This document shows positions 38,645 through 46,030 of a stretch of DNA of 64,000 nucleotides, one piece after another (within the stretch, counting starts at the first letter, position 1; each line of letters begins with the position of its first letter). Position numbers and translations under genes: made by a program. The DNA is taken from NCBI RefSeq assembly GCF_014042015.1, contig NZ_CP059493.1, positions 3,224,001 to 3,288,000 of the forward strand, given 5' to 3'. The notes below the pieces were generated by a model. It saw only the letters and a list, made by a program, of their open reading frames with translations. It had not been told where the DNA came from and did no database searches. Source of the stretch: Actinotalea sp. JY-7876 (GTDB taxonomy: Bacteria; Actinomycetota; Actinomycetes; Actinomycetales; Cellulomonadaceae).

Positions 38645-40108
38645 TCAGACGCCGGCCGTGGCCGCGAGGTGGTCCGAGATCTTGGACTCCTTGGTGCCGT
38701 CGGCCGACGTCGCGCCGCCCGTGAAGGCGCCGTGGTACTGCCGGGCCGGGTGCGTGTCCTCGGCGAAGACGCGGCCCTCGCCGAAGAGGTTCTCGCGCAG
38801 CGTCGTGCCGTCGTACTCCGTGCGGGCGCGCCCGCGGCGCTGCAGCTCCGGGACCACCAGGTCCACGAGGTCCTCGAACGTGCCGGGCGTGATCGCGTAG
38901 GCGAAGTTGAACCCGTCGACGCCGCCCTCGTCGACCCAGCGCTCGAGCTCGTCGGCCACCCGGGTCGCGGAGCCCACGAGCACGGGGCCGAGGCCGCCGA
39001 TGCTCCGCTTGGTCACGATGTCGAGCGGCGTCCACGCGCGGTCCGGGTCGATCGTCGTGAGCATCTGCAGCGCGGAGCGCAGCGAGTCGTTCTCGACCTC
39101 GACGAGCGGCTGGTCCGGGTCGTAGTCCGAGAAGTCGACACCGGTCCACCCGCCGTACAGCGACAGCGCGCCCTCGGGGTTGGCGTAGCGCAGGTAGTCC
39201 TCGAACTTGGCCTGGGCGGCCTCGTCCGTCTCGGCCGTGATGACGGTGATGAGCGAGAAGATCTTCACCGAGTCGCGGGACCGGCCGAGCGCCTCCGCAC
39301 GGTCCCGGATGTCGTCCGTCGTCTCGCGCGCCTGCGCGATCGTGCCCGGGCTGATGAAGACGCCCTCGCCGTGCTTGGCGGCGAACGCGCGCCCCCGCGG
39401 CGACGCACCGGCCTGGAAGATCACCGGCGTGCGCTGCGGGCTCGGCTCCGACAGGTGGATGCCGGGCACGCTGTAGTACTCGCCGCGGTGGCCGATGGGG
39501 TGGACCTTGGTCGGGTCGGTGAAGACGCCGTTCTCCTTGTCGCGCACGACGGCGTCGTCGTCCCAGCTGCCCTCCCACAGCTTGTAGGTGACGTCGAGGA
39601 ACTCGTCCGCGAGGTCGTACCGCGCGTCGTGGCTCATCTGCTTGTCGAAGCCCAGGTTGATCGCGGCGCTGTTGAGGTAGCCGGTCACCACGTTCCAGGC
39701 CACGCGGCCCCGGGTGAGGTGGTCGAGCGTCGAGAACTTGCGCGCGAGCGCGTACGGCTGCTCGTACGTCAGGGCGCTGGTGATGCCGAAGCCGAGGTGC
39801 TCGGTGACCGCCGCCATGGCCGGGACCTGCAGGAAGGGGTCGTTGACGGGCACCTGGACGGCGTCGGTCAGCGAGCCCGCGACGGTGCCGCGGTAGACGT
39901 CGTACACCCCGACGACGTCGGCGATGAACAGCGAGTCGAACCGGCCGCGCTCCAGGAGGCGGGCCAGTTCGGTCCAGTACTCGAGCGTGTTGTAGTCCCA
40001 GGCGCGGCTGTCCGGGTGGCGCCAGGTCCCGGCCGCCTGGTGCGTCACGCAGGTCATGTCGAAGGCGTTGAGGACGATGCGCTTCTTGCTCGGGCCGTTG
40101 TCGGTCAC
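38645..40108 (-). CDS. NtaA/SnaA/DszA-family FMN-dependent monooxygenase
   Basis: This 487-aa flavin monooxygenase of the NtaA/SnaA/DszA group has the start KKRIVLNAFDMTCVTHQAAGTWRHP, RFDSLFIADV, GRVAWNVVTGYLNSAA and PVIFQAGASPRGRAFAAKHGEGVF (each in family order). Members use reduced FMN to oxidise amines or organosulfur compounds. AAGGAGA precedes the GTG at 40108. It is the last gene of a metN-metI-metQ operon behind a SAM-type riboswitch, which suggests it releases sulfur from an imported compound. The substrate is unknown. Confidence 0.87.
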   Translation of the reverse strand: MTDNGPSKKRIVLNAFDMTCVTHQAAGTWRHPDSRAWDYNTLEYWTELARLLERGRFDSLFIADVVGVYDVYRGTVAGSLTDAVQVPVNDPFLQVPAMAAVTEHLGFGITSALTYEQPYALARKFSTLDHLTRGRVAWNVVTGYLNSAAINLGFDKQMSHDARYDLADEFLDVTYKLWEGSWDDDAVVRDKENGVFTDPTKVHPIGHRGEYYSVPGIHLSEPSPQRTPVIFQAGASPRGRAFAAKHGEGVFISPGTIAQARETTDDIRDRAEALGRSRDSVKIFSLITVITAETDEAAQAKFEDYLRYANPEGALSLYGGWTGVDFSDYDPDQPLVEVENDSLRSALQMLTTIDPDRAWTPLDIVTKRSIGGLGPVLVGSATRVADELERWVDEGGVDGFNFAYAITPGTFEDLVDLVVPELQRRGRARTEYDGTTLRENLFGEGRVFAEDTHPARQYHGAFTGGATSADGTKESKISDHLAATAGV

Positions 40109-40137
40109 GGTGGTCTCCTTCTCGGGGTTCGGGCGGG

Positions 40138-41079
40138 TCACTCGGCGTCCAGGGGCAGCAGGACGCCCTGGACCTCGGGGTCGGTGGCCAGGTACTCCTG
40201 CACGCGCGGGTCCTGGAAGGCCTTGATGAGGTTCTGGATGTTCGGCTCGTCGATCCACCGCGTGCCGACCGTCAGCTGGCCGGCGAACTCGTCCGGTGCC
40301 GGGGGCGCGAAGATCTGGTGCTCGACCGGGACCTTGGCGGCGACGTAGTACTCCGTGTAGCCGACGGCGGCGTCGAGGTCCGGCAGCGCGCGGGACTGGG
40401 CCCCGAAGTCGAGCAGGACGAACTCCAGGTCCTTGGGGTTCTCGACGATGTCGTCCTGCGTGGCGGTCCACTTGTCGACGGAGGGGTCGAGCGTGATGAG
40501 GCCGGCCCGCTCGAGCACCCACAGCCCCTGCGCCTCGTTGGCGGGGTCGGAGTAGAGCGAGATCGTCGCGCCGTCGGGGATCTCCTCGACGCTGTCCCAC
40601 TGCTGGGACCACAGGCCGAAGCCCCAGCGGAAGACCGGCGTGGCGGCGGTCTCCTCGAACCCGGGGTTGGCCTCGAGCACCTGGGACAGCCACAGCTCGT
40701 GCTGGTAGACGGTCCCGGCGACCTCGCCCTCGTGGACGGCCCGGTTGATCGTGTTGCTGTCCGCGAGGCCCTTGAACGCGACGGTGATGCCGTAGTCGGG
40801 CGCGATCTCCTGCGCCACGTACTCCACGAGCGCCTGCTCGCGGGCGTTGCCCTCGGCGGTCGCGACGTACAGCGTCGCGCCGGCGACCGTGTTGGGGCTG
40901 GCCTCGGCGGTCAGGCGCGGGACGACGACGGCTGCCGCGGCGGCCGCGAGGACGATGGCGCCGCCCGCGACCCACGGCCAGCGACGGCGTCGGGCGATCT
41001 GGAAGCCGTGGTCGTGGTCGGTGCCGCTCGGTGGCTCGGCCGCCTCGGGCTGGGGGCGGTCGGTCTGGGTGGTGGTCAT
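40138..41079 (-). CDS. metQ: MetQ/NlpA-type substrate-binding protein, membrane-anchored
   Basis: This 313-aa NlpA-family binding protein has the core from about residue 65 (ATLYVATAEGNAREQALVEYV, then FKGLADSNTINRAVHEGEV and YQHELWL). It should deliver methionine or another sulfur compound to MetNI. The N-terminus is unusual: instead of a lipobox Cys there are 30 polar residues, an RRRR patch and one helix (about 36-55), so it is probably anchored by an uncleaved signal. It lies 114 bases after metI, a gap that contains a small hairpin. Confidence 0.85.
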   Translation of the reverse strand: MTTTQTDRPQPEAAEPPSGTDHDHGFQIARRRRWPWVAGGAIVLAAAAAAVVVPRLTAEASPNTVAGATLYVATAEGNAREQALVEYVAQEIAPDYGITVAFKGLADSNTINRAVHEGEVAGTVYQHELWLSQVLEANPGFEETAATPVFRWGFGLWSQQWDSVEEIPDGATISLYSDPANEAQGLWVLERAGLITLDPSVDKWTATQDDIVENPKDLEFVLLDFGAQSRALPDLDAAVGYTEYYVAAKVPVEHQIFAPPAPDEFAGQLTVGTRWIDEPNIQNLIKAFQDPRVQEYLATDPEVQGVLLPLDAE

Positions 41080-41154
41080 GGCAGTGACTCCTGGGTGCGT
41101 GACGGGTGGCCGTGGTGGCCGTGGGTGGTCGGCCCGGGCGTGGCAGCGCCTGGT

Positions 41155-41170
41155 CGAGCCGGCGGGCTCG
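41155..41170. other. Intercistronic hairpin between metI and metQ
   Basis: CGAGCC (41155-41160) pairs with GGCTCG (41165-41170) around a GGCG loop, in the 114-base gap. A hairpin here could stabilise the mRNA upstream or partly end it, adjusting the metNI to metQ ratio. Confidence 0.35.
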
Positions 41171-41193
41171 GCCCGCGGGTCAGCGCGATCGGC

Positions 41194-41925
41194 TCAGGCG
41201 GGCACCTCCGCTGCCGTGGGCGCCGCAGCGCCGCGCCGGCGGGGCCTGCGCGCGTGGGGCGTGGCTGCCCGGGCCAGTCCGTCGCCGAGCAGCTGGACCA
41301 GCGCGACGAGCGTGACCAGCACGAGGATCGTCGTGAGCATGACGGCGTGGTCGAAGCGCTGGTAGCCGTAGGTGACCGCCACGTAGCCGATGCCGCCCGC
41401 GCCGATCGTGCCCGCGATGGCCGAGTACTCGATCATCGCGATGGTGTTGATGGTCAGGCCCCCGATGACCGACGGGAGCGCCTCCGACAGCTGGACGGTC
41501 GTCACCACCTGCAGCGGGGAGGCGCCCGACGCCGTCGCGACGCGCACGAGCGAGGGCGGGACGGACCGCAGGGAGTTCTCGACGATCCGCGCGAAGAAGG
41601 CGGTCCCGGCGAGCGACATCGGGACCACCGCGGCCGCGATCCCGATGTTCGTCCCCGTGACGAAGCGCGTCACCGGGACGAGCGCCGCCATGAGGATGAG
41701 GAAGGGCAGGGACCGTCCGATCCCGACGACCCAGCCGAGCGCCTGGTGCAGCACGGGCCGCTCGAGGAGGCCGCCGGGCGCGAGGTTGTGCAGCAGGACG
41801 CCGAGCGGCACCCCGAGCAGCACGACGAGGGCCATGACGATGCCGACCATCGCGAGCGTCTCCCCGAGGGCGGGGACGACCAGCGCGGGGATCTCGCCCA
41901 GGGGCGTGTCGCCGGCGGTCCTCAT
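41194..41925 (-). CDS. metI: Methionine-type ABC transporter permease MetI
   Basis: This 243-aa permease has five helices. The MetI coupling region is present ([29 protein letters not shown], where the EAA-type loop contacts MetN), followed by [21 protein letters not shown]. It forms the membrane channel of the MetNIQ importer. The ATG at 41925 overlaps the metN stop (ATGA). The C-terminal 25 residues are Arg/Ala-rich and extend beyond the family norm. Confidence 0.9.
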   Translation of the reverse strand: MRTAGDTPLGEIPALVVPALGETLAMVGIVMALVVLLGVPLGVLLHNLAPGGLLERPVLHQALGWVVGIGRSLPFLILMAALVPVTRFVTGTNIGIAAAVVPMSLAGTAFFARIVENSLRSVPPSLVRVATASGASPLQVVTTVQLSEALPSVIGGLTINTIAMIEYSAIAGTIGAGGIGYVAVTYGYQRFDHAVMLTTILVLVTLVALVQLLGDGLARAATPHARRPRRRGAAAPTAAEVPA

Positions 41926-42962
41926 GCGACCGGCTCCAGCTCGCGGCCGATCGTGCCCGGCTCCCGTGCGGCGTCGGCGGGCGCGGCGCTCGGGGCGGCG
42001 TGCAGGCCCAGGTCCCCGAGCACGGCGACGAGCCGAGCCGCGTCGGTGCCCGGTGGCAGCGCGATCGTCGCGTGCCCGACGACGTGCCCGTCGACCGCCC
42101 CGATCGAGGCGCCCAGGAGGGCGACGTCGACCCCGAGCGCCGCGCCGGCGCGGGCGATCCAGTCCGCCGGGACGCTCGCGCTCGCGTACGAGACGGACCA
42201 CGGGGCGCCCCCGCGCGTCGCGCCGTGGGCCCGGCGCGGCAGCAGCGCGCGGCCCAGCGCGGACGACGGGTCACGCAGCAGGTCGACGACGGCGCCCTGC
42301 TCGACGATCCGGCCGGCGTCGAGGTGCGCGACGCTGTCGGCGATCTCGAGCACGGTCTCCATCTCGTGGGTGATGAACAGGATGGCCAGGCCCAGGTCGT
42401 CGCGGAGCTCCTTGAGGAGCCGCACCACGGACGCGGTGGCCTCCGGGTCGAGACCGGACGTCGCCTCGTCCGAGAGGAGCACGCGTGGGCGGAGCGCCAG
42501 CGCGCGGGCGATGCCGACGCGCTGGCGCTGGCCACCGGAGAGCTGGTGCGGGTAGTACCCGGAGCGCGCCGCGAGCCCCACGCGGTCGAGCAGCTCGGCG
42601 ACGCGGCGTCGCCGGTCCGCCCGGGTCACGCCGAGGTAGCGCAGGGGCAGCTCCACGTTCTCGGCGGCGGTCCGGCGCGCGAGGAGGCCGTCGGACTGGA
42701 AGATCGTGCCGATCTGCCGCCGCGCGTCGCGCAGGCTCCGCTGGTCGAGGCGCGACAGCTCCCGGCCGTTGACGACGACAGTGCCCGAGGTGGGCGGCTC
42801 GAGGAGGTTCACGCACGCGGCGAGCGTGCTCTTGCCGGCCCCGCTCGGGCCGATGACGGCGGCGATCTCCCGATCGCCGACGGTGAGGTCGAGACGGTCG
42901 AGCACCGTCGTGCGGTGCGCGCCGTCGCCGTAGGTCTTCGTGAGCTGGCGAAGCTCGATCAT
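41922..42962 (-). CDS. metN: Methionine-type ABC transporter ATPase MetN
   Basis: This 346-aa ATPase has Walker A (GPSGAGKST), Q-loop, signature ([12 protein letters not shown]), Walker B ([12 protein letters not shown]) and switch His (FITHEM). A C-terminal NIL-type regulatory domain at about residues 250-325 binds methionine in E. coli and gives feedback inhibition. It is the first protein gene of the sulfur operon. The ATG at 42962 lies 173 bases after a tiny Cys-rich ORF and about 330 bases downstream of the promoter, leaving a long structured leader. Confidence 0.92.
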   Translation of the reverse strand: MIELRQLTKTYGDGAHRTTVLDRLDLTVGDREIAAVIGPSGAGKSTLAACVNLLEPPTSGTVVVNGRELSRLDQRSLRDARRQIGTIFQSDGLLARRTAAENVELPLRYLGVTRADRRRRVAELLDRVGLAARSGYYPHQLSGGQRQRVGIARALALRPRVLLSDEATSGLDPEATASVVRLLKELRDDLGLAILFITHEMETVLEIADSVAHLDAGRIVEQGAVVDLLRDPSSALGRALLPRRAHGATRGGAPWSVSYASASVPADWIARAGAALGVDVALLGASIGAVDGHVVGHATIALPPGTDAARLVAVLGDLGLHAAPSAAPADAAREPGTIGRELEPVA

Positions 42963-43114
42963 GGGGTCTCCGAGGGGAGGCCGGGGCGCGTGGCAGCGCG
43001 GCCCCCGGCGGGGCGGGATGGGAGAGAGGCGCGACGCCGCTCCACCGACGCAGGGGCCCCGGCAAGGGCCCGTTCAGCCGGGTGCAGGCGGACCTGCGTG
43101 CGGGTGCGCGACGG

Positions 43115-43134
43115 GGCGCACCGGGTGGTGCGCC
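43115..43134 (-). promoter_or_regulatory. Hairpin immediately after the Cys mini-ORF
   Basis: GGCGCACC and GGTGCGCC form a perfect 8-bp stem with a 4-base loop, beginning 1 base after the stop codon of the 8-codon ORF on the minus strand. Its position fits an attenuator or a ribosome-position sensor; no U-run follows. Confidence 0.6.
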
Positions 43135-43135
43135 G

Positions 43136-43162
43136 TCAGTGGCGACAGCAGCACATTCGCAC
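43136..43162 (-). CDS. 8-codon leader peptide with three consecutive Cys codons
   Basis: A GTG at 43162 with a perfect AGGAGG site 6 bases upstream opens an ORF of eight codons ending at TGA 43136-43138. The peptide is MRMCCCRH. The three Cys codons (TGC TGC TGT) and the position in the leader of a methionine-type importer suggest a cysteine-sensing attenuator peptide: ribosomes starved for Cys-tRNA would stall just before a stable hairpin. The ORF and ribosome site are directly visible; the sensing role is inferred. Short polycysteine leader ORFs before sulfur genes are known in mycobacteria. Confidence 0.7.
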   Translation of the reverse strand: MRMCCCRH

Positions 43163-43184
43163 GGGAGTCCTCCTGGCCGTCCTT

Positions 43185-43204
43185 ACCGGTGCGGTCGCAC
43201 CGGT
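43185..43204 (-). promoter_or_regulatory. Hairpin between riboswitch and Cys mini-ORF
   Basis: ACCGGTGC pairs with GCACCGGT (8 bp, GACC loop), starting 2 bases after the riboswitch 3' end on the minus strand. It could be the expression platform of the riboswitch. Confidence 0.5.
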
Positions 43205-43206
43205 CC

Positions 43207-43283
43207 GGTCCTCACCCGGAGCACCCCACGACGAGGAGGGTTGCCGGCCAGCGAGCCGGGGCTTCGCGCTGGCGCTCATGACC
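43207..43283 (-). promoter_or_regulatory. SAM riboswitch (SAM-I/SAM-IV superfamily) upstream of metN
   Basis: On the minus strand the segment shows the S-box order of elements. A closing stem is formed by GGTC at the 5' end (43280-43283) with GACC at the 3' end (43207-43210). The P2 stem is GCCAGCG/CGCTGGC (43267-43273 with 43247-43253). The conserved core GGCAACCC is at 43238-43245, the GGGGTGC block at 43221-43227, and GTGA just before the closing stem. It should bind S-adenosylmethionine and turn off the importer when SAM is abundant. The subclass (SAM-I, SAM-IV or the actinobacterial variant) cannot be fixed by eye. Confidence 0.8.
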
Positions 43284-43291
43284 TGGCTCCG

Positions 43292-43320
43292 ACGGTAGGG
43301 CGTCTCACATGGCGCGTCAA
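43292..43320 (-). promoter_or_regulatory. Sigma-70-type promoter of the metNIQ operon
   Basis: TTGACG (43315-43320) and TACCGT (43292-43297) are separated by exactly 17 bases on the minus strand. The predicted start of transcription lies directly before the riboswitch closing stem. Confidence 0.8.
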
Positions 43321-43344
43321 TGATGTCCGCGCTGTGGACATCAT
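43320..43344. promoter_or_regulatory. 25-bp operator-like palindrome abutting the metN -35 box
   Basis: ATGATGTCC, a 7-base spacer and GGACATCAT form a perfect inverted repeat with 9-base arms. It overlaps the outer base of the -35 hexamer of the metN promoter and lies 140 bases upstream of nhaA, so a dimeric regulator bound here could act on either gene. Confidence 0.7.
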
Positions 43345-43483
43345 CCCGGCCCCGGGCGACCGCCCGCACCGCCGGCACCGGGCCCCACCGGCCGCGTGCC
43401 GATCCCGTCGCCGCCCGTAGGATCGACGCAGGTGCGCCGGGAAGTCTGGTCGGCAACGTCGTCATCGACCCCTGAGGAGCCTC

Positions 43484-44860
43484 GTGCCGCACACCGATCC
43501 GTCGTCGTCGTCCCCACCCGGGGCCCCGGAGATCCTGTCCCGCGGGTCGTGGCGCGAGACCCGGCGCGTCTCGGAGATCCTCCGTCAGGAGACCGTCGGC
43601 GGCGCCCTGCTCCTGGTCGCGACGGTGGCGGCCCTGGTCTGGGCCAACTCGCCGGCGGCCGACGCCTACGCCGCGCTGCGCGACCTCGAGATCGGACCCG
43701 AGAGCCTGCACCTGCGGCTGTCGGTCGGCGCGTGGGCCGCCGACGGCCTGCTCGCGATCTTCTTCTTCGTCGTCGGCCTCGAGCTCAAGCGCGAGTTCGT
43801 CGCGGGCGACCTGCGCGACCCGCGGCGCGCCGCCCTGCCGATCCTCGCCGCCGTCGGCGGCATGGCGATCCCCGCCGTCGTCTACGTCGTGGTCGCGTCC
43901 CGCGCCGGTGGCGACGCCGTCGACGGCTGGGCGATCCCCACCGCGACCGACATCGCGTTCGCCCTCGCGGTGCTCGCCGTCATCGCGACCCACCTGCCGG
44001 CCGCGCTGCGCACCTTCCTGCTCACCCTCGCCGTCGTCGACGACCTGCTCGCGGTGACGGTCATCGCCGTGTTCTACAGCGACGAGGTGCACCTCGGCCC
44101 GCTGCTCGCCTCGCTCGGTGTGATCGCGCTGTTCACGGTCGCCGTGCAGCGCCGCGTGCGGGCCTGGTGGGTGCTGCTGCCGCTCGCCACGGTGGCGTGG
44201 GCGCTCATGCACGCGTCGGGCGTCCACGCGACGGTCGCGGGCGTGCTGCTGGGCTTCACCGTCCCGGTGCTGCGCAGCGCGCGGGCGGGTGGGCCGGAGG
44301 CCGGCCCCGGGCTCGCGGAGCACTTCGAGCACCGGTTCCGGCCGCTCTCGGCCGGTGTGGCCGTCCCCGTCTTCGCCTTCTTCGCCGCCGGGGTGACGGT
44401 CGGTGGGCTCGACGGGCTGCGCTCGGCGCTCAGCGACCCCGTGGCGCTCGGCATCGTGGCCGGGCTCGTGATCGGCAAGGCGGTCGGGATCACGGGCACG
44501 ACGTGGCTCGTCGCGCGCTTCACCCACGCGCGCCTCGACCCCGACCTGCGGTGGCTCGACGTGCTCGCCGTGGGTCTCCTCGGCGGCATCGGCTTCACCG
44601 TCTCGCTCCTCATCGGCGACCTCGCCTTCGCGGACGCCGCCCGGGTCGAGCACGTCAAGGTCGGGGTGCTCGCCGGGTCCGTCCTGTCGGCGCTCCTGGC
44701 CTCCGCGCTCCTCCGCGCGCGCAACCGCGCCTACCGCCGTCTCGAGGAGCTCGAGTCGAGGGACGCCGACGCCGACGGCGTCCCGGACGTCTTCGAGGGG
44801 CACGGTGCCCTCGACGACGGCCCGGCGGGCGAGGCTCCCGCGGGGAGCGGGCGGGGCTGA
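43484..44860 (+). CDS. nhaA: Na+/H+ antiporter NhaA
   Basis: This 458-aa membrane protein has the NhaA fold of about 12 helices. Key segments are [22 protein letters not shown] at the start, the paired Asp region [19 protein letters not shown] (near residue 185; these are the ion-binding acids), GHAT-like [14 protein letters not shown] and the C-terminal [19 protein letters not shown]. It exchanges external protons for internal sodium. GAGGAG precedes the GTG at 43484. A possible -10 (TAGGAT, 43418-43423) lies upstream. The C-terminal tail has an Asp/Ala repeat ([14 protein letters not shown]) resembling a calcium-binding thrombospondin type 3 loop. Confidence 0.93.
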   Translation: MPHTDPSSSSPPGAPEILSRGSWRETRRVSEILRQETVGGALLLVATVAALVWANSPAADAYAALRDLEIGPESLHLRLSVGAWAADGLLAIFFFVVGLELKREFVAGDLRDPRRAALPILAAVGGMAIPAVVYVVVASRAGGDAVDGWAIPTATDIAFALAVLAVIATHLPAALRTFLLTLAVVDDLLAVTVIAVFYSDEVHLGPLLASLGVIALFTVAVQRRVRAWWVLLPLATVAWALMHASGVHATVAGVLLGFTVPVLRSARAGGPEAGPGLAEHFEHRFRPLSAGVAVPVFAFFAAGVTVGGLDGLRSALSDPVALGIVAGLVIGKAVGITGTTWLVARFTHARLDPDLRWLDVLAVGLLGGIGFTVSLLIGDLAFADAARVEHVKVGVLAGSVLSALLASALLRARNRAYRRLEELESRDADADGVPDVFEGHGALDDGPAGEAPAGSGRG

Positions 44861-44915
44861 CGGTCGCCCGGTCGGCCGGCTCCGGCTGCCGGGCGTCGTC
44901 GCGGCCGACGGCGCG

Positions 44916-45806
44916 TCAGTCGGTGACCGCCTCGCGACCGGCGGTGAGCAGGGCGAGCGCCGGGTGGCCTTCGGGCAGCACGAGCGGCGGGGTCCCGGGC
45001 GCCCACGCCAGCACGGCACCGGCGAGGCGCGGGTGCGGCGCCACCTCGACGGGCGCGCGACCGTCCCGGGGCAGCACGAGGTGCGCGAGCGAGTGCACGG
45101 GCGCCCGCCCCGTCGTGAGCCACAGGCGCCGGTGCAGCACGTGGGTCTCGGCGGGGCCGACGGCCACCACGGCCCCCTGACGGGTCACCGGCCGCACGGC
45201 GTCGGCCAGCGCCGCGACGGTCCCGGCGCGCCGCGCGTGCCTCCCACGCGGGACCGCCGCGACGGCGTCGACGGCGACACCCGCCGCCACGAGGTCGCGG
45301 TACGCCGCGACCAGGGCGAGGTCCTCCTCGCCGGCGGCGTCGCGCGCGAGCACGGGCGCGAGGGCGGGGAGCGTCGAGCCGGCACCGAAGGCGTGGTGGC
45401 GCAGGACGGCCAGCAGCTCCTCGACGACGTCGGCCTGCGAGCCGTTGTACGCGACCTCGAGCGGGCCGGACCGGGTGTGGACGGCGAGGCGTCCGTCGAG
45501 GAGGTCGGTGCTGCTCTCGAGCGCCAGGACGTCGGCGTGCCGGACGAACGACCTGTCGTAGCCCGGCGCGGTCGGGCGGCGCCGCAGCACCGTGAGACCC
45601 GCGGGGTCGGCGAGCAGGAGCGCGTCGTACAGGTCCATCCCGGGCGTGACGTCGCGGCGCGGCACCGGCCCCGGCACCTTGATCGCGAACCGCACCGTGT
45701 CCCAGTCGACCGCCTCGTCGCGGTACAGCGGCGGGACGTCCTGCGGCCCGCGGACCGGCAGCACCCACGGCCCGAACTGGTCGATCTCCTGCGTCGTCAC
45801 GCGCAC
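44916..45806 (-). CDS. Conserved hypothetical protein
   Basis: I do not recognise this 296-aa soluble protein. It begins QEIDQFGPWVLPVRGPQDVPPLYRDE, contains the block FAIKVPGPVPRRDVTPGMDLYDALLL near residue 45 and a segment with YNGSQADVVEELLAVLRHHAFG near 125. There is no signal peptide and no catalytic motif I can identify. GTG codons at 45806 and 45800 are both possible starts. The sequence is free of low complexity and codon use matches its neighbours, so it is a real gene. A repeat-rich palindromic region lies upstream. Confidence 0.7.
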   Translation of the reverse strand: MRVTTQEIDQFGPWVLPVRGPQDVPPLYRDEAVDWDTVRFAIKVPGPVPRRDVTPGMDLYDALLLADPAGLTVLRRRPTAPGYDRSFVRHADVLALESSTDLLDGRLAVHTRSGPLEVAYNGSQADVVEELLAVLRHHAFGAGSTLPALAPVLARDAAGEEDLALVAAYRDLVAAGVAVDAVAAVPRGRHARRAGTVAALADAVRPVTRQGAVVAVGPAETHVLHRRLWLTTGRAPVHSLAHLVLPRDGRAPVEVAPHPRLAGAVLAWAPGTPPLVLPEGHPALALLTAGREAVTD

Positions 45807-45834
45807 ATCATCCCGCCCCGCACACCCCCGCACC

Positions 45835-46030
45835 CGGGACGCCCCTCCCCGCCGCCCGACCCCACCCACCCCGTCCGCCCCGTCCCCGTCCACCCCGTCC
45901 CCATCCACCCCGCCCGCCGAGCACGTCCGAACCACGCGAGGACGTCCTGCGGAACGGACGTGCCCGCGTCGTTCGGACGTGTTCGCGGTGGGGTCGGACC
46001 GGGGGGACCGCGGTGGGGCGGGCGGGGCGG
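45835..46030. repeat. Intergenic C-rich arm / palindrome / G-rich arm element
   Basis: On the plus strand about 45835-45920 is C-rich with CCCCGTCC-type units. A long imperfect palindrome sits at 45922-45981: CACGTCCGAAC pairs with GTTCGGACGTG over 11 bp, then ACGCG and ACGTCC pair further in around an 8-base loop. About 45984-46030 is G-rich. The architecture repeats that of 16030-16455, though the sequences differ. It lies between the end of the SulP gene and the start of the hypothetical gene. Confidence 0.75.

Noticed and set aside
43136-45019. A 627-codon minus frame spanning nhaA
   Set aside because: Antisense to nhaA; only its last eight codons, which have their own start and ribosome site, are kept as the Cys leader peptide.
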